Counted from the stretch's first letter, positions 1 to 6,907 are shown. The stretch is 12,568 nt of DNA from Pseudomonadota bacterium (GCA_023422975.1 JAFAGF010000198.1:1-12568); one strand, 5' to 3'. Notes: generated from the letters alone by a model not told the origin. Numbers and translations are program-made.

Positions 1-905
1 TGCAGGTGGCTGCGCATATCTTCCATTTGCACCAGCAACTCGGTGATTTCATCTTTGCCCGACGAGCTCACTCGTTGCGAAATATCACCGGCCGCAATGG
101 CTTGCGCCGTGCGATGGGCTTGCTTAAAGCCCGCCTGCATACGCTTGAGCAAAGACACCGACAACAAGGTGGCTGGCAATCCGCCAAACAACACGCACAG
201 CGCAAACACCAGGATGCTGACGTGGTAGCGCTCATCGGCTGCCTGGAAAGCCTCATCCGCCTGCGTCACTTGCAAGCCCTTGAAAGCCCCCACCAAGGCC
301 ACCAACATGTCTCCCTCTTCACGGCCTGTTGCCAGAAAGCGCGACATCAGGTCACTGCTGAAATCACCTGCGGCCATCTGACCCACCAACACATTCAGCT
401 TGCTGTTCCAGTCGTTTTGCACCCGCATGGCTTCGGCGAACATGTCTTTTTCCATGCCCGCATCGATCATGGAATTGAGCTCTTTTTGCCACTCCATACC
501 TTGGCTCAGGTTGTGCTTGACCAAGTCCAAGTGCTCGCTAACCGGGTGCTCATGCAAACTTGCCAGCGGGCTGTCTGGCGCATGCTGAAAAGCCAGCAAC
601 ATTTGCATGCGCGACTGCACCACGCTTTCGTTGATGGACTCTGCCAGCAAAATGCGCTGCAGCGATTTGTCATGCAACGCGCCCAGACTGTCGCGAGCGC
701 TCATCAATCCATGCCAACTCATGCCGATGACCACAGCCATCGACAAAAAGTAACCGACAAAAACCAGCATGTAGCGCTGAGTTAAGCGCAGGGAATTGAA
801 ACTGAGCATCTCGTTCGATGTATCTGATTGCAACTTTGCCATCTTAGATGGCTTGCTCAAAAAACATGCCATCAACGTCGATGACGCTTGATTCACATCA
901 AGCAC
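1..905 (-). CDS. Methyl-accepting chemotaxis protein, 5' part only
   Basis: The C-terminus lies beyond base 1; about 301 residues are visible. Numbered from GTG 905, there is a membrane segment at about 45-65 (YMLVFVGYFLSMAVVIG), a helical periplasmic sensor region of about 160 residues resembling the four-helix-bundle MCP ligand domain, a second membrane segment at about 229-252 and a HAMP linker at about 253-301 (AIAAGDISQRV, GKDEITELL). The signalling domain is missing, so a histidine kinase or diguanylate cyclase with the same front end is not strictly excluded, but the layout is that of a transmembrane chemoreceptor sensing an external ligand and signalling to CheA/CheW. The start is uncertain. 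GTG 905 has AGGAAGG six bases upstream, the only good ribosome site, but gives a long cytoplasmic tail. In-frame ATGs at 872, 842 and 809 lack a clear site; 842 or 809 would give the short tail usual in this family. Confidence 0.85.
   Translation of the reverse strand, partial: MLDVNQASSTLMACFLSKPSKMAKLQSDTSNEMLSFNSLRLTQRYMLVFVGYFLSMAVVIGMSWHGLMSARDSLGALHDKSLQRILLAESINESVVQSRMQMLLAFQHAPDSPLASLHEHPVSEHLDLVKHNLSQGMEWQKELNSMIDAGMEKDMFAEAMRVQNDWNSKLNVLVGQMAAGDFSSDLMSRFLATGREEGDMLVALVGAFKGLQVTQADEAFQAADERYHVSILVFALCVLFGGLPATLLSVSLLKRMQAGFKQAHRTAQAIAAGDISQRVSSSGKDEITELLVQMEDMRSHL
886..903 (-). other. Hairpin at the chemoreceptor translation start
   Basis: GCTTGAT and ATCAAGC form a perfect 7-bp inverted repeat around a 4-base loop (893-896). 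On the minus strand it begins inside the GTG 905 start codon and lies just after the AGGAAGG ribosome site. In RNA it could mask that start; in DNA it could be a small operator. The dyad is visible; any role is inference. Confidence 0.35.
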
Positions 906-964
906 ACTCACCTTCCTAGGCAATTGCAGCGCCCCACCCAAGGCATGGGACAATCACTCGCTAT
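906..964. promoter_or_regulatory. Divergent promoter region, chemoreceptor / hpnD
   Basis: This 59-bp gap must hold 5' signals for both divergent genes unless promoters lie inside the neighbours. On the plus strand TTGCAG (924-929) and GACAAT (949-954) resemble -35 and -10 boxes, but with a 19-base spacer that is longer than ideal. No strong ribosome site precedes hpnD; GGGA at 947-950 is about 14 bases from its ATG. No sigma-28 motif of the kind used by many chemotaxis genes was recognised. Confidence 0.3.
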
Positions 965-1804
965 ATGACACCGGAAACTTACGTCCAAGAAAAAGCTGCG
1001 GCCTCTGGCAGCAGCTTTTATTACGCCTTTCTTTTCCTGCCCGCCCATCGCCGCGCTGCCATCACAGCGTTCTATGCGTTTTGCCGCGAAGTGGATGACG
1101 TAGTCGACGAGGTCGAAGACCCCGGTGTCGCTGCACAAAAACTGGCATGGTGGCAGCAGGAGGTGGCACAAGCCTTTGCGGGCAAACCCAGCCACCCGGT
1201 CATGCTGGCGCTGATGCCGCACACCCAGTCATTTCAGATTGAGCTGCGTCACCTGCAGGCCGTCATTGAAGGCTGCCAGATGGACCTGGACCAGACCCGG
1301 TATCTGGACTACCCCGGCCTGCAGCGCTATTGCCACTTGGTGGCGGGTGTGGTGGGTGAGGTGGCAGCGCGCATTTTTGGCCAAACCAATGAAGGCACCA
1401 CAGCGTACGCACACAAACTGGGCCAAGCATTTCAGCTGACCAACATCATTCGCGATGTGGGTGAAGATGCGATGCGGGGCCGCATCTACCTGCCCATCAG
1501 CGATTTGCAGCAGTTCGATGTCAAGGCGCATGAAATCACCAAGCGTGAATACTCCGAGCGCTTTACCGCCTTGATGCGCTTTCAAACCCAGCGCGCGCAC
1601 CAGCTCTATGAAGAAGCGTTTGCTCTGTTGCCTGCCGAAGACCGCCGCGCCCAGAAACCGGGCTTGATGATGGCCAGCATCTATCGCACCTTGCTGCGCG
1701 AGATTGAGGCGGAAAACTTCCAAGTCTTGCACCAGCGCATTGGCCTGACGCCACTGCGCAAGCTGTGGCTGGCGTGGAAGATGCAAGCCTTGGGCCGCAT
1801 GTAA
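965..1804 (+). CDS. hpnD: Presqualene diphosphate synthase HpnD
   Basis: 279 residues, the usual length for HpnD. The family condenses two farnesyl diphosphates into presqualene diphosphate, the first committed step of the HpnD-HpnC-HpnE route to squalene and hopanoids. Diagnostic features are the N-terminal block GSSFYYAFLFLP (15-26), the first aspartate-rich motif DDVVDE (44-49), the conserved QMDLDQTRY region (105-113), the GVVGEVAARIFG helix (128-139) and the second aspartate motif NIIRDVGED (160-168). The two aspartate clusters bind the magnesium-diphosphates. The FYYAFLFLP block and REVDDVVDE favour HpnD over HpnC and over plant-type phytoene synthase, although the three are related and a carotenoid role cannot be formally excluded. 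It is the first gene of a two-gene unit with hpnE, which follows after two bases. Confidence 0.92.
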   Translation: MTPETYVQEKAAASGSSFYYAFLFLPAHRRAAITAFYAFCREVDDVVDEVEDPGVAAQKLAWWQQEVAQAFAGKPSHPVMLALMPHTQSFQIELRHLQAVIEGCQMDLDQTRYLDYPGLQRYCHLVAGVVGEVAARIFGQTNEGTTAYAHKLGQAFQLTNIIRDVGEDAMRGRIYLPISDLQQFDVKAHEITKREYSERFTALMRFQTQRAHQLYEEAFALLPAEDRRAQKPGLMMASIYRTLLREIEAENFQVLHQRIGLTPLRKLWLAWKMQALGRM

Positions 1805-1806
1805 CC

Positions 1807-3150
1807 GTGGCAAGCCACGCACCGTTGCGCATTGCCATCATTGGTGGGGGCTGGGCCGGCATGGCTGCCGCCACAGCGCTGCAACAGCAGGGCCACCAGT
1901 TGCATATCTGGGAGGCCAGCCGCACCTGGGGTGGCCGTGCCCGCGCGCTAACCGTGCAAGGGCCGCAAGGCCAAAGCTGGACGCTGGATAACGGCCAGCA
2001 CATTTTGATCGGCGCCTACAGCGCTTGCCTGCAAGCCATGCACATGGTGGGCGTGCCCGCAGACCAAGCCCTGCAGCGCCTGCCCCTGGATTTGCGCTAC
2101 GCCGATGGCACCGGACTGCAATTGCCCGACCTGCCGCCGCCATGGGATGCAGCCATCGGCATTGCCCGCAGCGGTGGCTGGAGCTGGCGCGACAAACTGG
2201 CCCTGCTGCGCACCGCCCACCGCTGGCAACGCCAGCAGTTTCAATGCGCAGCCAGTGCCACGGTGGCAGAGATTTGCCACGGCTTGCCTGCGCGCCTGAT
2301 GCAAGACTTTGTCGATCCCCTGTGCATCTCAGCCCTGAATTTGCCTGCCGCCACAGCCAGTGGCCGCATTTTTTTGCGTGTGCTGCAAGATGGGCTGTTC
2401 AGTGGCCAAGGCGGCTCTAACTTTCTGATTCCACGCACCGACCTCAGCACTCTGTATCCCGCAACTGCAGCGCAATGGCTGCAGACCCAAGGTGCCCAAC
2501 TGCAGTTGGGCGTACGGGCCATGCACCTGGCATGGCAGGCAGACAGCGCCACCTGGCTGGTGAATGGCCAGGCGTTTGATACCGTAGTGTTGGCCACTGC
2601 CTGCGCCCAGGCCGCACGTTTGGTGCAAAGCGCCGTGGTGCCCGCTGCGCTGCAAGCGCCGGCCCAGTCTTGGGTTGCCACCGCCCATGCATTGCCGCAC
2701 ACCGCCATTGCCACCGTCTATGCGTATACAGCGCCCCAACAGCAGCACCCACTGCTGCCTGCGCCCATGGTGGCACTGCGCAGCCATACCGGTGCGCCTG
2801 CGCAATTTGCGTTTGACAAAGGCCAGCTCGGAGGCCCGCAAGGGGTGATTGCCTTGGTCATCAGCGCCAGCCCCGACGACAAAGCACAGCTGCAAACCCA
2901 GGTGCTGCAGCAAGCCCGCGAGCAGCTACAGCTACCCGATTTGCAAGCCCTTCAAACCGTGATCGACAAGCGCGCCACCTTTGCCTGCACACCCCAGGTG
3001 CAGCGCCCCAGCATGCAGATTGCGCCCGGCCTGTGGGCCTGCGGCGACTATATCGATGGCCCCTACCCCGCCACCTTAGAGGGCGCGGTGCGCAGCGGCA
3101 TGCAAGTAGCCCATGCGGTGCAACAAGCGCAAGTCCATACGCAAAAATAA
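1807..3150 (+). CDS. hpnE: Hydroxysqualene dehydroxylase HpnE, FAD-dependent
   Basis: 447 residues from GTG 1807. The family reduces hydroxysqualene to squalene with FAD, the last step of the HpnCDE route. A Rossmann FAD site lies near the N-terminus: IAIIGGGWAGMAAA at about 9-22, with an acidic residue (E36 of IWEAS) at the end of the second strand and WGGRAR at 41-46. The C-terminal flavin motif is WACGDYIDGPYPATLEGAVR, followed by SG, as in phytoene-desaturase-like amine oxidases. GTG 1807 is chosen because it starts two bases after the hpnD stop and just before the Rossmann strand. In-frame GTGs at 1765 and 1774 lie inside hpnD and add only non-conserved residues. No strong ribosome site is visible, so coupling to hpnD translation is likely. 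The stop codon touches the left edge of a palindromic repeat. Confidence 0.9.
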   Translation: MASHAPLRIAIIGGGWAGMAAATALQQQGHQLHIWEASRTWGGRARALTVQGPQGQSWTLDNGQHILIGAYSACLQAMHMVGVPADQALQRLPLDLRYADGTGLQLPDLPPPWDAAIGIARSGGWSWRDKLALLRTAHRWQRQQFQCAASATVAEICHGLPARLMQDFVDPLCISALNLPAATASGRIFLRVLQDGLFSGQGGSNFLIPRTDLSTLYPATAAQWLQTQGAQLQLGVRAMHLAWQADSATWLVNGQAFDTVVLATACAQAARLVQSAVVPAALQAPAQSWVATAHALPHTAIATVYAYTAPQQQHPLLPAPMVALRSHTGAPAQFAFDKGQLGGPQGVIALVISASPDDKAQLQTQVLQQAREQLQLPDLQALQTVIDKRATFACTPQVQRPSMQIAPGLWACGDYIDGPYPATLEGAVRSGMQVAHAVQQAQVHTQK

Positions 3151-3230
3151 GAGCTAACAGCGCCTGATAAATAAAGTTTTGCAATGCAAAAACATTTCAA
3201 ACCTTTACATATCAAGCGCTAACAGCTCTT
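3149..3230. repeat. Palindromic intergenic repeat, copy A; likely bidirectional terminator
   Basis: Outer arms 3149-3169 and 3210-3230 are inverted repeats matching at 17 of 21 positions; both carry AAGAGCT plus AGCGC. The centre holds a second dyad, TTTTGCA-A-TGCAAAA (3177-3191). The right arm is followed by GTTTTTAAA on the plus strand, and the left arm by TATTTTTGC on the minus strand, so each direction ends in a U-rich tract. It sits between the convergent genes hpnE and the DUF2788 gene and shares arm sequence and overall design with the copy at 8391-8472. The right arm (TAACAGCTCTTGTTTTT) also closely resembles the right end of that copy. Terminator function is inferred. Confidence 0.75.
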
Positions 3231-3242
3231 GTTTTTAAAGCA

Positions 3243-3455
3243 TTATTTTTCCAGGTACCACTGGATCACGGCTTTGGCGATAAAGCCCGTAAAGCCAACG
3301 GCCAGCCCCAGAAACAGCACAAAGGTACCGAACTTGCCCGCCTTGGACTCCCAGGCCAGGTGGCCAATGATGAACAGCATGAAGAGGATGAACGCCCCAA
3401 TGCCGTACGTCATAAAGAAATGCGAAATTTGTTCTTCTGTGTAGCCAAAGATCAC
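3243..3455 (-). CDS. DUF2788 small membrane protein
   Basis: 70 residues from GTG 3455, with AGGA eight bases upstream (3464-3467) supporting this start. Two hydrophobic segments are clear, about 17-36 (YGIGAFILFMLFIIGHLAW) and about 44-66 (GTFVLFLGLAVGFTGFIAK), joined by a short charged loop WESKAGKFGTF. That loop and the ending AVIQWYLE match my recollection of the DUF2788 family, short proteobacterial inner-membrane proteins without a known function. It is the last gene of a minus-strand run, 33 bases after the DUF2189 gene, and converges on hpnE across repeat copy A. The two-helix hairpin layout could suit an accessory subunit of a membrane complex, but nothing in the sequence identifies a partner. 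Confidence 0.8.
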   Translation of the reverse strand: MIFGYTEEQISHFFMTYGIGAFILFMLFIIGHLAWESKAGKFGTFVLFLGLAVGFTGFIAKAVIQWYLEK

Positions 3456-3488
3456 GACACGTGTCCTAGAAACCGCAGGGCCAGGTCG

Positions 3489-4319
3489 CTACGATGCGGC
3501 CTCCCGCAACGCAAAGTCTGATGCGTCCACCAAATCCCGGTAGGCATGCCAGCTGGCATGTCCGAGCATTGGCATCACAAACACCAGACCCAGCAGCAAC
3601 GACGCCAAGCCCAATAAAGTAAACACCACAATCAGCGCCGCCCACAGCGCCATGGCGATGGGGTTTTGCAAAATCACCAACCAGCTAGTGAGCACGGCCT
3701 GCGGCAAGCTCACTTTGCGATCCAGCAACAAAGGCATAGAAACCACACTGGATGCAAAAATAGGTGCAGCCAAAAAACTGCCCAAGCCCAGCCACAGATA
3801 AAACAGCGTGCTGTCTTGGGCCAGCACCACGTGCTGCACAAAGTCCATCGGCGAGGCAATGCGTACGGGCGACAGCAGCGTAATTAGGGAGGCCGAAATC
3901 ACCACCCAGCCGGTGGCAGAAACCGCCAGCAGCAAGCCAAACTGCACCAGGCACCAATAGCTATTGCCCAGCTTGCTCTGCCCTTGTTGCCAGTGCGACC
4001 ATGTACGCCGCACCAACCCCAAGTTCACCGCTTCACCGCGCTCCAAGGCGCGGCTCATGGCATACAAACTGGTGGCAACAACAGGGCCCACCACCAAAAA
4101 ACCGGAAAGTGCGCCTGCCATCAGCCAAAAGCGATTGTGCCCCAGCAGCAAAATCAGAGCACCCAGCAGAGCTAAGACCATGCCATGTGCCAAGCTCAAC
4201 CCTGGTGCGCGGCAAATGTCCTTCCACCCCAGCGCCAGCCACGACAGTGGCTGCATCAAGCCAATGCGCAAAGGCAAGGGCAAATCCATGCTGGATGAAC
4301 GAGACAAGGCTTGAGACAT
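3489..4319 (-). CDS. DUF2189 integral membrane protein
   Basis: 276 residues, with about six hydrophobic segments. Examples are LAHGMVLALLGALILLLG (about 43-60), LMAGALSGFLVVGPVVAT (about 66-83), two in the middle, and two near the C-terminus ending LLGLVFVMPMLGHASWHAY. The C-terminal GHASWHAYRDLVD is the signature I associate with DUF2189 (COG5473) proteins, predicted membrane proteins with no established activity. The ATG at 4319 has AAGGAG about seven bases upstream, a good ribosome site. A small GC hairpin (GCCCC/GGGGC) lies just upstream of that site in the 35-base gap after the HAD gene. Gene order and spacing suggest one transcript, HAD > DUF2189 > DUF2788. No transporter motif or catalytic residues were recognised. 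Confidence 0.82.
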   Translation of the reverse strand: MSQALSRSSSMDLPLPLRIGLMQPLSWLALGWKDICRAPGLSLAHGMVLALLGALILLLGHNRFWLMAGALSGFLVVGPVVATSLYAMSRALERGEAVNLGLVRRTWSHWQQGQSKLGNSYWCLVQFGLLLAVSATGWVVISASLITLLSPVRIASPMDFVQHVVLAQDSTLFYLWLGLGSFLAAPIFASSVVSMPLLLDRKVSLPQAVLTSWLVILQNPIAMALWAALIVVFTLLGLASLLLGLVFVMPMLGHASWHAYRDLVDASDFALREAAS

Positions 4320-4354
4320 GCGCGTGCTCCTTGCCCCACGCGGGGGCGCATCAC

Positions 4355-5053
4355 TCAGGCTGCCAGCAAATCACACAACTCCAACAAGCTAGCCACCGTC
4401 GTGGGTGGGTGCTGATCCTCTACAGCCCAATCTAAGCCTGCGCGATTGAGCCAAACAGCGTGCATACCCGCATCCCGTGCTGCCACGGCATCCAACTTGG
4501 CATCGTCTCCTACATGCAAGATCGCCGACAACGGCACTTGCAGCGCCTGCGCCGCACAGTCGAAGATGCGTACATCCGGCTTGGCAAAACCGGTGCGCTG
4601 CACATTAAAGCTGTCCTGAAAAAAGTGATCCAGCCCGATCTGGCGCAAATCAGAGTTGCCATTGGTCACGGCCACCACCGGCCAGCGTGCCGCCAAGAAC
4701 TCCAACGCATGCAAAGCATCATCAAACAGCTGCACCCGCTGGCGTTCGGCAAAAAATATCTCAAACGCGGGCATAGCCAAATTTTCATCATCGCCAGACT
4801 GGCGCAGCGCCTGCGCAATCGAGGCTTTGCGCAAGCCACTCAAATCGTGGCGCAAATCCGGGCGCTCCTGTTCAACCTGCACACGAATCGCACGCAAAGC
4901 CTCAGGCGATGAAAACACTTGTGCAGTCTGCGCGGCATGCTCTTTTAACCAGAGCAAAAGCACTTCTTCGGCACGGCGAATGGTGGGCCAGATGGGCCAC
5001 AGCGTATCGTCCAAATCCAGGGTGACGGCGCGAATTTGAGATGGGTCAAGCAT
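4355..5053 (-). CDS. HAD family hydrolase (phosphatase-like)
   Basis: 232 residues from ATG 5053. All four haloacid dehalogenase motifs are visible: motif I TLDLDDTLWP with nucleophile D13 and acid/base D15, motif II VTNGN with T130, motif III FAKPD with K158, and motif IV HVGDDAKLD with D183, D184 and D188. The helical insert between motifs I and II (about 22-110) is a C1-type cap, as in COG1011 enzymes such as YjjG or phosphoglycolate phosphatases. It therefore very likely hydrolyses a small phosphomonoester in the cytoplasm, but the substrate cannot be assigned. The open frame extends about 125 codons upstream, through the start of the divergent hemH gene; ATG 5053 is preferred because it directly precedes motif I. 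The ribosome site is poor. It heads the run into the DUF2189 and DUF2788 genes. Confidence 0.88.
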   Translation of the reverse strand: MLDPSQIRAVTLDLDDTLWPIWPTIRRAEEVLLLWLKEHAAQTAQVFSSPEALRAIRVQVEQERPDLRHDLSGLRKASIAQALRQSGDDENLAMPAFEIFFAERQRVQLFDDALHALEFLAARWPVVAVTNGNSDLRQIGLDHFFQDSFNVQRTGFAKPDVRIFDCAAQALQVPLSAILHVGDDAKLDAVAARDAGMHAVWLNRAGLDWAVEDQHPPTTVASLLELCDLLAA

Positions 5054-5125
5054 AGGCCGCAAGAATACTGGAGCCCACCAGGGCTGCAGGGCAAAGCCCG
5101 CGGCAAGCAGCCAGCTTTTGTCACA
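5054..5125. promoter_or_regulatory. Divergent gap between the HAD gene and hemH
   Basis: 72 bases that should hold promoters for both divergent genes. I see a small GGGC-AAA-GCCC dyad but no convincing -35/-10 pair on either strand and no strong ribosome site for either gene. The assignment as regulatory rests only on gene orientation. Confidence 0.3.
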
Positions 5126-6178
5126 ATGGCAACCATGCTGTCTCGCTTTGCCTCCGAACCCAAACTCCCCCCAGACCAACCCGAACGCACCGGCGTGCTG
5201 CTGTGCAACCTGGGCACGCCCGATGAGGCCACGCCTTCTGCCGTGCGCCGCTACCTGGCGCAATTTCTGGCCGATGACCGAGTGGTCGAAATCCCCAAGC
5301 TCGCCTGGTGGCCGATCTTGCACGGCATCATCTTGCGCACCCGCCCCAAGGCCTCTGCTGCCAAATACGCCACGGTGTGGAATGAAGGCGGCGCCACCGG
5401 CTCGCCCCTGCTGTACTTCACCCAACGCCAAGCTACGTTGCTACAAGGCTGGCTGGGCGAAGCGGGTGCCAATGTGCTGGTGAGCTATGCCATGCGCTAC
5501 GGCAACCCATCCATGGCTTCACAGCTGGATGCCCTCAAGGCCCAAGGTGCCACACGCATTCTGATCGTGCCGCTGTACCCCCAGTACTCCGGCACCACCA
5601 CCGCCAGCGTGTGTGATGCCGTCTACGACTGGGCCAAAACCCAGCGCCACATTCCAGAGCTGCGCTTTGTGCAGCGCTACCACGACCACCCCGGCTACAT
5701 CGAAGCCTTGGCCCAAACCGTGGAAAAGCACTGGCACGACAACGGCCGCGCCCAAAAGCTGTTTCTGAGCTTTCATGGCGTGCCCGAGCGCACCTATGCA
5801 CTGGGCGACCCCTACCGCGATGAGTGCTACACCACAGGCCGCCTGCTGGCCCAGCGTCTGGGCCTGACCGAGGAGCAATACATCCTCACCTTCCAGTCAC
5901 GCTTTGGCAAAGCCAAGTGGCTGGAGCCCTATACCGAGCCCACCCTGATTGCCATGGCCAAACAGGGCTTGGAGAGCGTAGACATCATGTGCCCCGGCTT
6001 TACCAGCGACTGCATTGAAACCCTGGAAGAAATCAACCAAGAAGCGCGCGAGGCCTTTGTGCATGCGGGCGGCAAGGACTACCGCTTTATCCCCTGTCTG
6101 AACGACCACACCAGCTGGATTACGGCGCTGCGTGACATCACCCAGCAGCACCTGCAAGGCTGGCCCACCGGCGCTTAG
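5126..6178 (+). CDS. hemH: Ferrochelatase HemH
   Basis: 350 residues from ATG 5126; ATG 5135 (347 residues) is equally possible, and neither has a clear ribosome site. The enzyme inserts ferrous iron into protoporphyrin IX, the last step of protoheme synthesis. Family hallmarks are VLLCNLGTPD (24-33), RRYLAQFLADDRVVEIP (41-57), the SPLLYFTQRQ block (93-102), MRYGNPS (123-129), PLYPQYSGTTTAS (149-161), LSFHGVPER with metal-site H217 (214-222), DPYRDECYTT (228-237), TFQSRFGKAKWLEPYT (255-270) and CPGFTSDCIETLEEI with catalytic E298 (289-303). All expected residues are present, and the length fits the short proteobacterial form without a C-terminal iron-sulfur extension. It stands alone between a divergent HAD gene and a strong terminator, so it is probably transcribed as a single gene. 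Confidence 0.97.
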   Translation: MATMLSRFASEPKLPPDQPERTGVLLCNLGTPDEATPSAVRRYLAQFLADDRVVEIPKLAWWPILHGIILRTRPKASAAKYATVWNEGGATGSPLLYFTQRQATLLQGWLGEAGANVLVSYAMRYGNPSMASQLDALKAQGATRILIVPLYPQYSGTTTASVCDAVYDWAKTQRHIPELRFVQRYHDHPGYIEALAQTVEKHWHDNGRAQKLFLSFHGVPERTYALGDPYRDECYTTGRLLAQRLGLTEEQYILTFQSRFGKAKWLEPYTEPTLIAMAKQGLESVDIMCPGFTSDCIETLEEINQEAREAFVHAGGKDYRFIPCLNDHTSWITALRDITQQHLQGWPTGA

Positions 6179-6192
6179 GCCACACACCACGC

Positions 6193-6245
6193 GCCCTAAA
6201 AAGAAACCCTGCCTGTTGCACACAGGCAGGGTTTCTTTTTAGGGC
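6193..6245. terminator. Bidirectional intrinsic terminator between hemH and the H-NS gene
   Basis: A perfect 23-bp inverted repeat (6193-6215 with 6223-6245) around a 7-base loop TTGCACA. The core is GAAACCCTGCCTG pairing with CAGGCAGGGTTTC, flanked by A-rich and T-rich arms, so that each strand reads stem then TTTCTTTTTA. It begins 14 bases after the hemH stop and ends 11 bases before the stop of the convergent H-NS gene. It should end transcription in both directions. It is unrelated in sequence to the repeats at 3149 and 8391. Confidence 0.92.
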
Positions 6246-6256
6246 GACCCACACGC

Positions 6257-6607
6257 TTACTGGATAGGGAAGGGATTGTTGCTATCCAATGGCTGGCTCG
6301 CTGACGGGCTGGTGGCTTCGCTGCGCGTCGGCGCAATTTCGTAGGCAGCGCGGTCTTTGCCTTCGATCCACTTGGGCGCTTTGCCACGCCCTGTCCACGA
6401 CAAGCCGGTAGCAGGATCGTAGTACTTGGCCTGTACTTTTTTCTTTTCCACCGGCTGGAAAGGAAACACCTGCTGCGCCGTAAAGCCAAATGTGGCGATC
6501 AGTTCATGCACGGTTTTCAGGGCGGTGGCCGACTCTGTGCGGCGCATTTGCTCAATGGTCTTGTCCAGCTCGCGCTTGCGGGCCAGAAGCTCTTGGTACT
6601 GGGTCAT
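6257..6607 (-). CDS. H-NS family nucleoid-associated protein
   Basis: 116 residues. Residues 1-35 are a charged amphipathic helix (QELLARKRELDKTIEQMRR) of the type that dimerises H-NS. Residues 58-92 are the DNA-binding domain, KYYDPATGLSWTGRGKAPKW and then IEGKDRAAYEI, whose GRGKAPKW loop is the minor-groove-binding core of betaproteobacterial H-NS proteins. Such proteins bind AT-rich DNA and silence acquired genes. After the domain there is a 24-residue Ser/Pro/Thr-rich tail (93-116), whereas most family members stop soon after the domain. ATG 6607 lacks a Shine-Dalgarno sequence; it is preferred because the helix starts at once. It is likely one of several paralogues in the genome, and nothing in the window shows what it controls. 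Confidence 0.92.
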   Translation of the reverse strand: MTQYQELLARKRELDKTIEQMRRTESATALKTVHELIATFGFTAQQVFPFQPVEKKKVQAKYYDPATGLSWTGRGKAPKWIEGKDRAAYEIAPTRSEATSPSASQPLDSNNPFPIQ

Positions 6608-6675
6608 TCAGTGATGGATAGAAAAGAAAGCGACAGGTGGCAGCCATCGCCACCCCAAATTTCGAAAGAGATCGA

Positions 6676-6718
6676 TTTTGCGCGAACTTGTTCGATGACG
6701 CACACCTATCGCGCAAAA
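6676..6718. promoter_or_regulatory. Nested dyad upstream of the H-NS gene
   Basis: TTTTGCGCG (6676-6684) and CGCGCAAAA (6710-6718) form a perfect 9-bp inverted repeat with a 25-base spacer. Inside, CGAAC-TT-GTTCG (6683-6694) is a second perfect dyad overlapping the left arm by two bases. The element lies 69-111 bases upstream of the H-NS start. Spaced half-sites of this kind suit a dimeric regulator or autoregulation by a DNA-bending protein, but no known consensus was matched. Confidence 0.35.
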
Positions 6719-6878
6719 AATCCTCTTTGTGCAGGGTTCGTTCACCACTGGGCCTGCGTCACATGCGCCCGACCAATCAATCCACAGCCAACCCGCGCAC
6801 GCGAATCGCATGAAAACGCGCACCATGCTGGTGCCCGCAAGAAACGCCGCACCTTGGCATGGATGTTGGGTGCCGTGC

Positions 6879-6907
6879 TTCAAGCCTCTGCAACGGCTGC
6901 ATAGAAT
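6879..6907 (+). promoter_or_regulatory. Possible promoter ahead of the hairpin leader
   Basis: TAGAAT (6902-6907) matches five of six bases of the sigma-70 -10 box. TTCAAG (6879-6884), a weak -35 box, precedes it with a 17-base spacer. A transcript would start near 6914 and enter the hairpin at 6924 almost at once, giving either a very short RNA or a controlled leader of about 170 bases for the MFS gene. The evidence is motif resemblance only. Confidence 0.3.

Noticed and set aside
5054..5431. N-terminal extension of the HAD frame by about 125 codons.
   Set aside because: It runs antisense through the start of hemH, has no domain, and the HAD fold begins directly after ATG 5053.
6683..6694. 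CGAAC-TT-GTTCG as a LexA (SOS) box.
   Set aside because: The Gram-positive box has a four-base spacer and the betaproteobacterial LexA site is CTGT-N8-ACAG; neither fits.
6855..6870. A sigma-54-like sequence TTGGCATGGATGTTGG upstream of the MFS gene.
   Set aside because: The essential GC of the -12 element is GG here and the -24 element also has a mismatch, so it falls short of the consensus.
6834..6904. A plus-strand frame ending ARKKRRTLAWMLGAVL then QASATAA and a stop, which looks like a signal peptide.
   Set aside because: There is no nearby start codon with a ribosome site and no mature protein follows; it could be a chance run or a gene remnant, but the evidence is too thin to annotate.
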